From assembly GCA_019359615.1 (NCBI GenBank), contig JAHHHA010000052.1, positions 1 through 33,027 on the forward strand: a DNA stretch of 33,027 nucleotides. The letters are read 5' to 3'. This DNA comes from Cyanosarcina radialis HA8281-LM2. Its GTDB lineage: Bacteria > Cyanobacteriota > Cyanobacteriia > Cyanobacteriales > CCAP-1448. Under the pieces are notes generated by a model. The model was not told where the DNA came from and made no database searches. It saw nothing but the letters and a program-made list of their open reading frames with translations. Positions 32,216-33,027 of the stretch are shown here, one piece after another (within the stretch, counting starts at the first letter, position 1; each line of letters begins with the position of its first letter). A program made the translations under genes and the position numbers.

Positions 32216-32725
32216 TTATCCAATAGCATATCCCTGGATGCTTTCTGGTTCAAATTGACGCAAGGTCTGAGTAGCTTGTTGCGCCAAACTGTCAGCGGCG
32301 CGAACCACTAGCAAATATTTTCCTGCTTGCAAGCGATCGCGATAGGGTAAAGAGTCGCCACTATCAGCGATCAGAGCCGATCCCCCACCAGCGACCAAAC
32401 TGCCCAAACCACCTGAAACTGCTCCTAGAAGCCCTGCGATAAAGCGATCTCCAATTTCACCCGCCCAAGCAAAGGTGTGCAGATTGGTCATCAAGCTAAA
32501 AGTTATCCCAGCCACAAATCCAAACGGTACGAGCCAGTAAGACATCAGGATTACTTGCTTGCGGGCTTGCGTCTTAGGATCGTCGAGCAATCCAAATTCA
32601 TCCGCGCTTTTATACCCTCTACCCAAAATAGTTACCCCATCCATCGGGAATCCTTGTTTTTCTAGGGCTACGTAAGCTCCTTCTGCTTGGATGCGATCGG
32701 GTAGTACAGCAATTAAATAATTCAT
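32216..32725 (-). CDS. Glycine-rich two-segment membrane protein
   Basis: A 169-residue protein. The N-terminal region (NYLIAVLPDRIQAEGAYVAL, then DGVTILGRG) is a small alpha/beta domain. Two hydrophobic segments follow, WLVPFGFVAGITFSLM and FIAGLLGAVSGGLGSLVAGG, the second a Gly-zipper type helix. The C-terminus returns to an alpha/beta region (AGKYLLVVRAADSLAQQA). This layout resembles proteins annotated as general-stress-protein-17M-like or DUF1269-like, but I cannot assign it firmly. ATG 32725 is preferred over an in-frame codon at 32785; the extra 20 residues are hydrophobic but not homologous in appearance. It is convergent with the Thg1-like gene. Confidence 0.75.
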   Translation of the reverse strand: MNYLIAVLPDRIQAEGAYVALEKQGFPMDGVTILGRGYKSADEFGLLDDPKTQARKQVILMSYWLVPFGFVAGITFSLMTNLHTFAWAGEIGDRFIAGLLGAVSGGLGSLVAGGGSALIADSGDSLPYRDRLQAGKYLLVVRAADSLAQQATQTLRQFEPESIQGYAIG

Positions 32726-32901
32726 GACGATTTTTTGACAGTGGGGCAATACAGCCAGAAACAGGAGATCGAAAATTAACAACAAAACTGTTACTCAGCA
32801 TAAATTCTAGCTGTTTGCGGTCGTTTGCGGTTAAATGGAGCAGATATTTCTTGAGGCTTGGTTAATCTCAGACTACACAGCGGTAAGGCTTGCGTCTAAA
32901 C

Positions 32902-33027
32902 TAGTGGTCTGTCAAGCTTAAGATTGTGAATAGAGACCAAGCTCTCTTCGAGCGAAAACAGTCTGAGGTGAGAACTCAACCATGCTGAAACGCTACATTG
33001 TACGGTTAACTCAAGAAGAACGGCAGG
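32902..33027 (+). mobile_element. Left end of a probable IS630-type insertion sequence (partial)
   Basis: The block starts with TAGTGGTCTGTCAAGC, which looks like a TA target followed by an IS630-type terminal repeat, and leads through an 80-base leader to a transposase start. The right end is outside the window, so the terminal repeat cannot be checked. Confidence 0.45.
32982..33027 (+). CDS. Partial: N-terminus of a transposase, IS630-like
   Basis: ATG 32982, preceded by GAGGTGAG, begins MLKRYIVRLTQEERQ and runs off the window. This opening is typical of the HTH domain of cyanobacterial IS630-type transposases. Only 15 residues are visible, so family assignment rests on resemblance. Confidence 0.55.
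   Translation, partial: MLKRYIVRLTQEERQ

Overview
This window is chromosomal DNA from an oxygenic cyanobacterium. The evidence is an adjacent psaA-psaB pair (photosystem I core), several cyanobacterial or plastid-type families (Ycf46-like AAA ATPase, Ycf35/DUF1257, PAP/fibrillin, DUF3134, DUF4359, a GUN4-fused kinase), a long pentapeptide-repeat protein, and very frequent HIP1-type GCGATCGC octamers. The species cannot be fixed from this alone. Gaps are rich in short palindromes and 7-nt tandem repeats of the kind known from filamentous and Chroococcidiopsis-like cyanobacteria. No tRNA, rRNA or CRISPR array was seen.

Layout. 1-64: start of a probable transposase running off the left edge. 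112-2632: HAD hydrolase, tsaE (tRNA t6A), aat (N-end rule transferase) and a small conserved protein. 2687-4946 (minus): rseP-nth-rpsN, joined by repeat-filled gaps. 5273-8673 (plus): DUF486 membrane protein, NarL-type response regulator, DUF4359 protein, and a zinc-ribbon/Ser-Thr kinase/GUN4 protein. 8821-11517 (minus): a large lipoprotein with an acidic proline-rich tail carrying ten F/R-rich motifs. 11518-11983: leader and regulatory region of psaAB. 11984-16494: psaA and psaB, closed by a strong terminator. 16583-19543 (minus): pentapeptide-repeat protein, mraY, DUF3134 protein. 19648-22639: fibrillin, a Cas4/AddB-like Fe-S PD-(D/E)XK nuclease that overlaps an alpha/beta hydrolase tail to tail, and a small membrane protein. 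23034-24761: succinate dehydrogenase/fumarate reductase flavoprotein. 25075-27519: RHH/zinc protein, Ycf46-like AAA ATPase, Ycf35-like protein. 27657-30272: two unrecognised proteins and a VOC protein, with a MITE-like element between them. 30395-32185: a zinc-ribbon gene broken by one in-frame TAA, a P-loop polynucleotide-kinase-like protein and a Thg1-like 3'-5' polymerase, which looks like an RNA-repair pair. 32216-32725 (minus): glycine-rich membrane protein. 32902-33027: left end of a probable IS630-type insertion sequence.

How it fits together. Most genes are housekeeping (translation quality control, peptidoglycan, base-excision repair, photosystem I, respiration). The parts most worth a second look are the kinase/Thg1-like pair with its broken neighbour, the sticker-and-spacer-like lipoprotein beside psaA, the RHH-Ycf46-Ycf35 cluster with two stem-loops before its last gene, and the families of small palindromes that sit repeatedly at gene ends.
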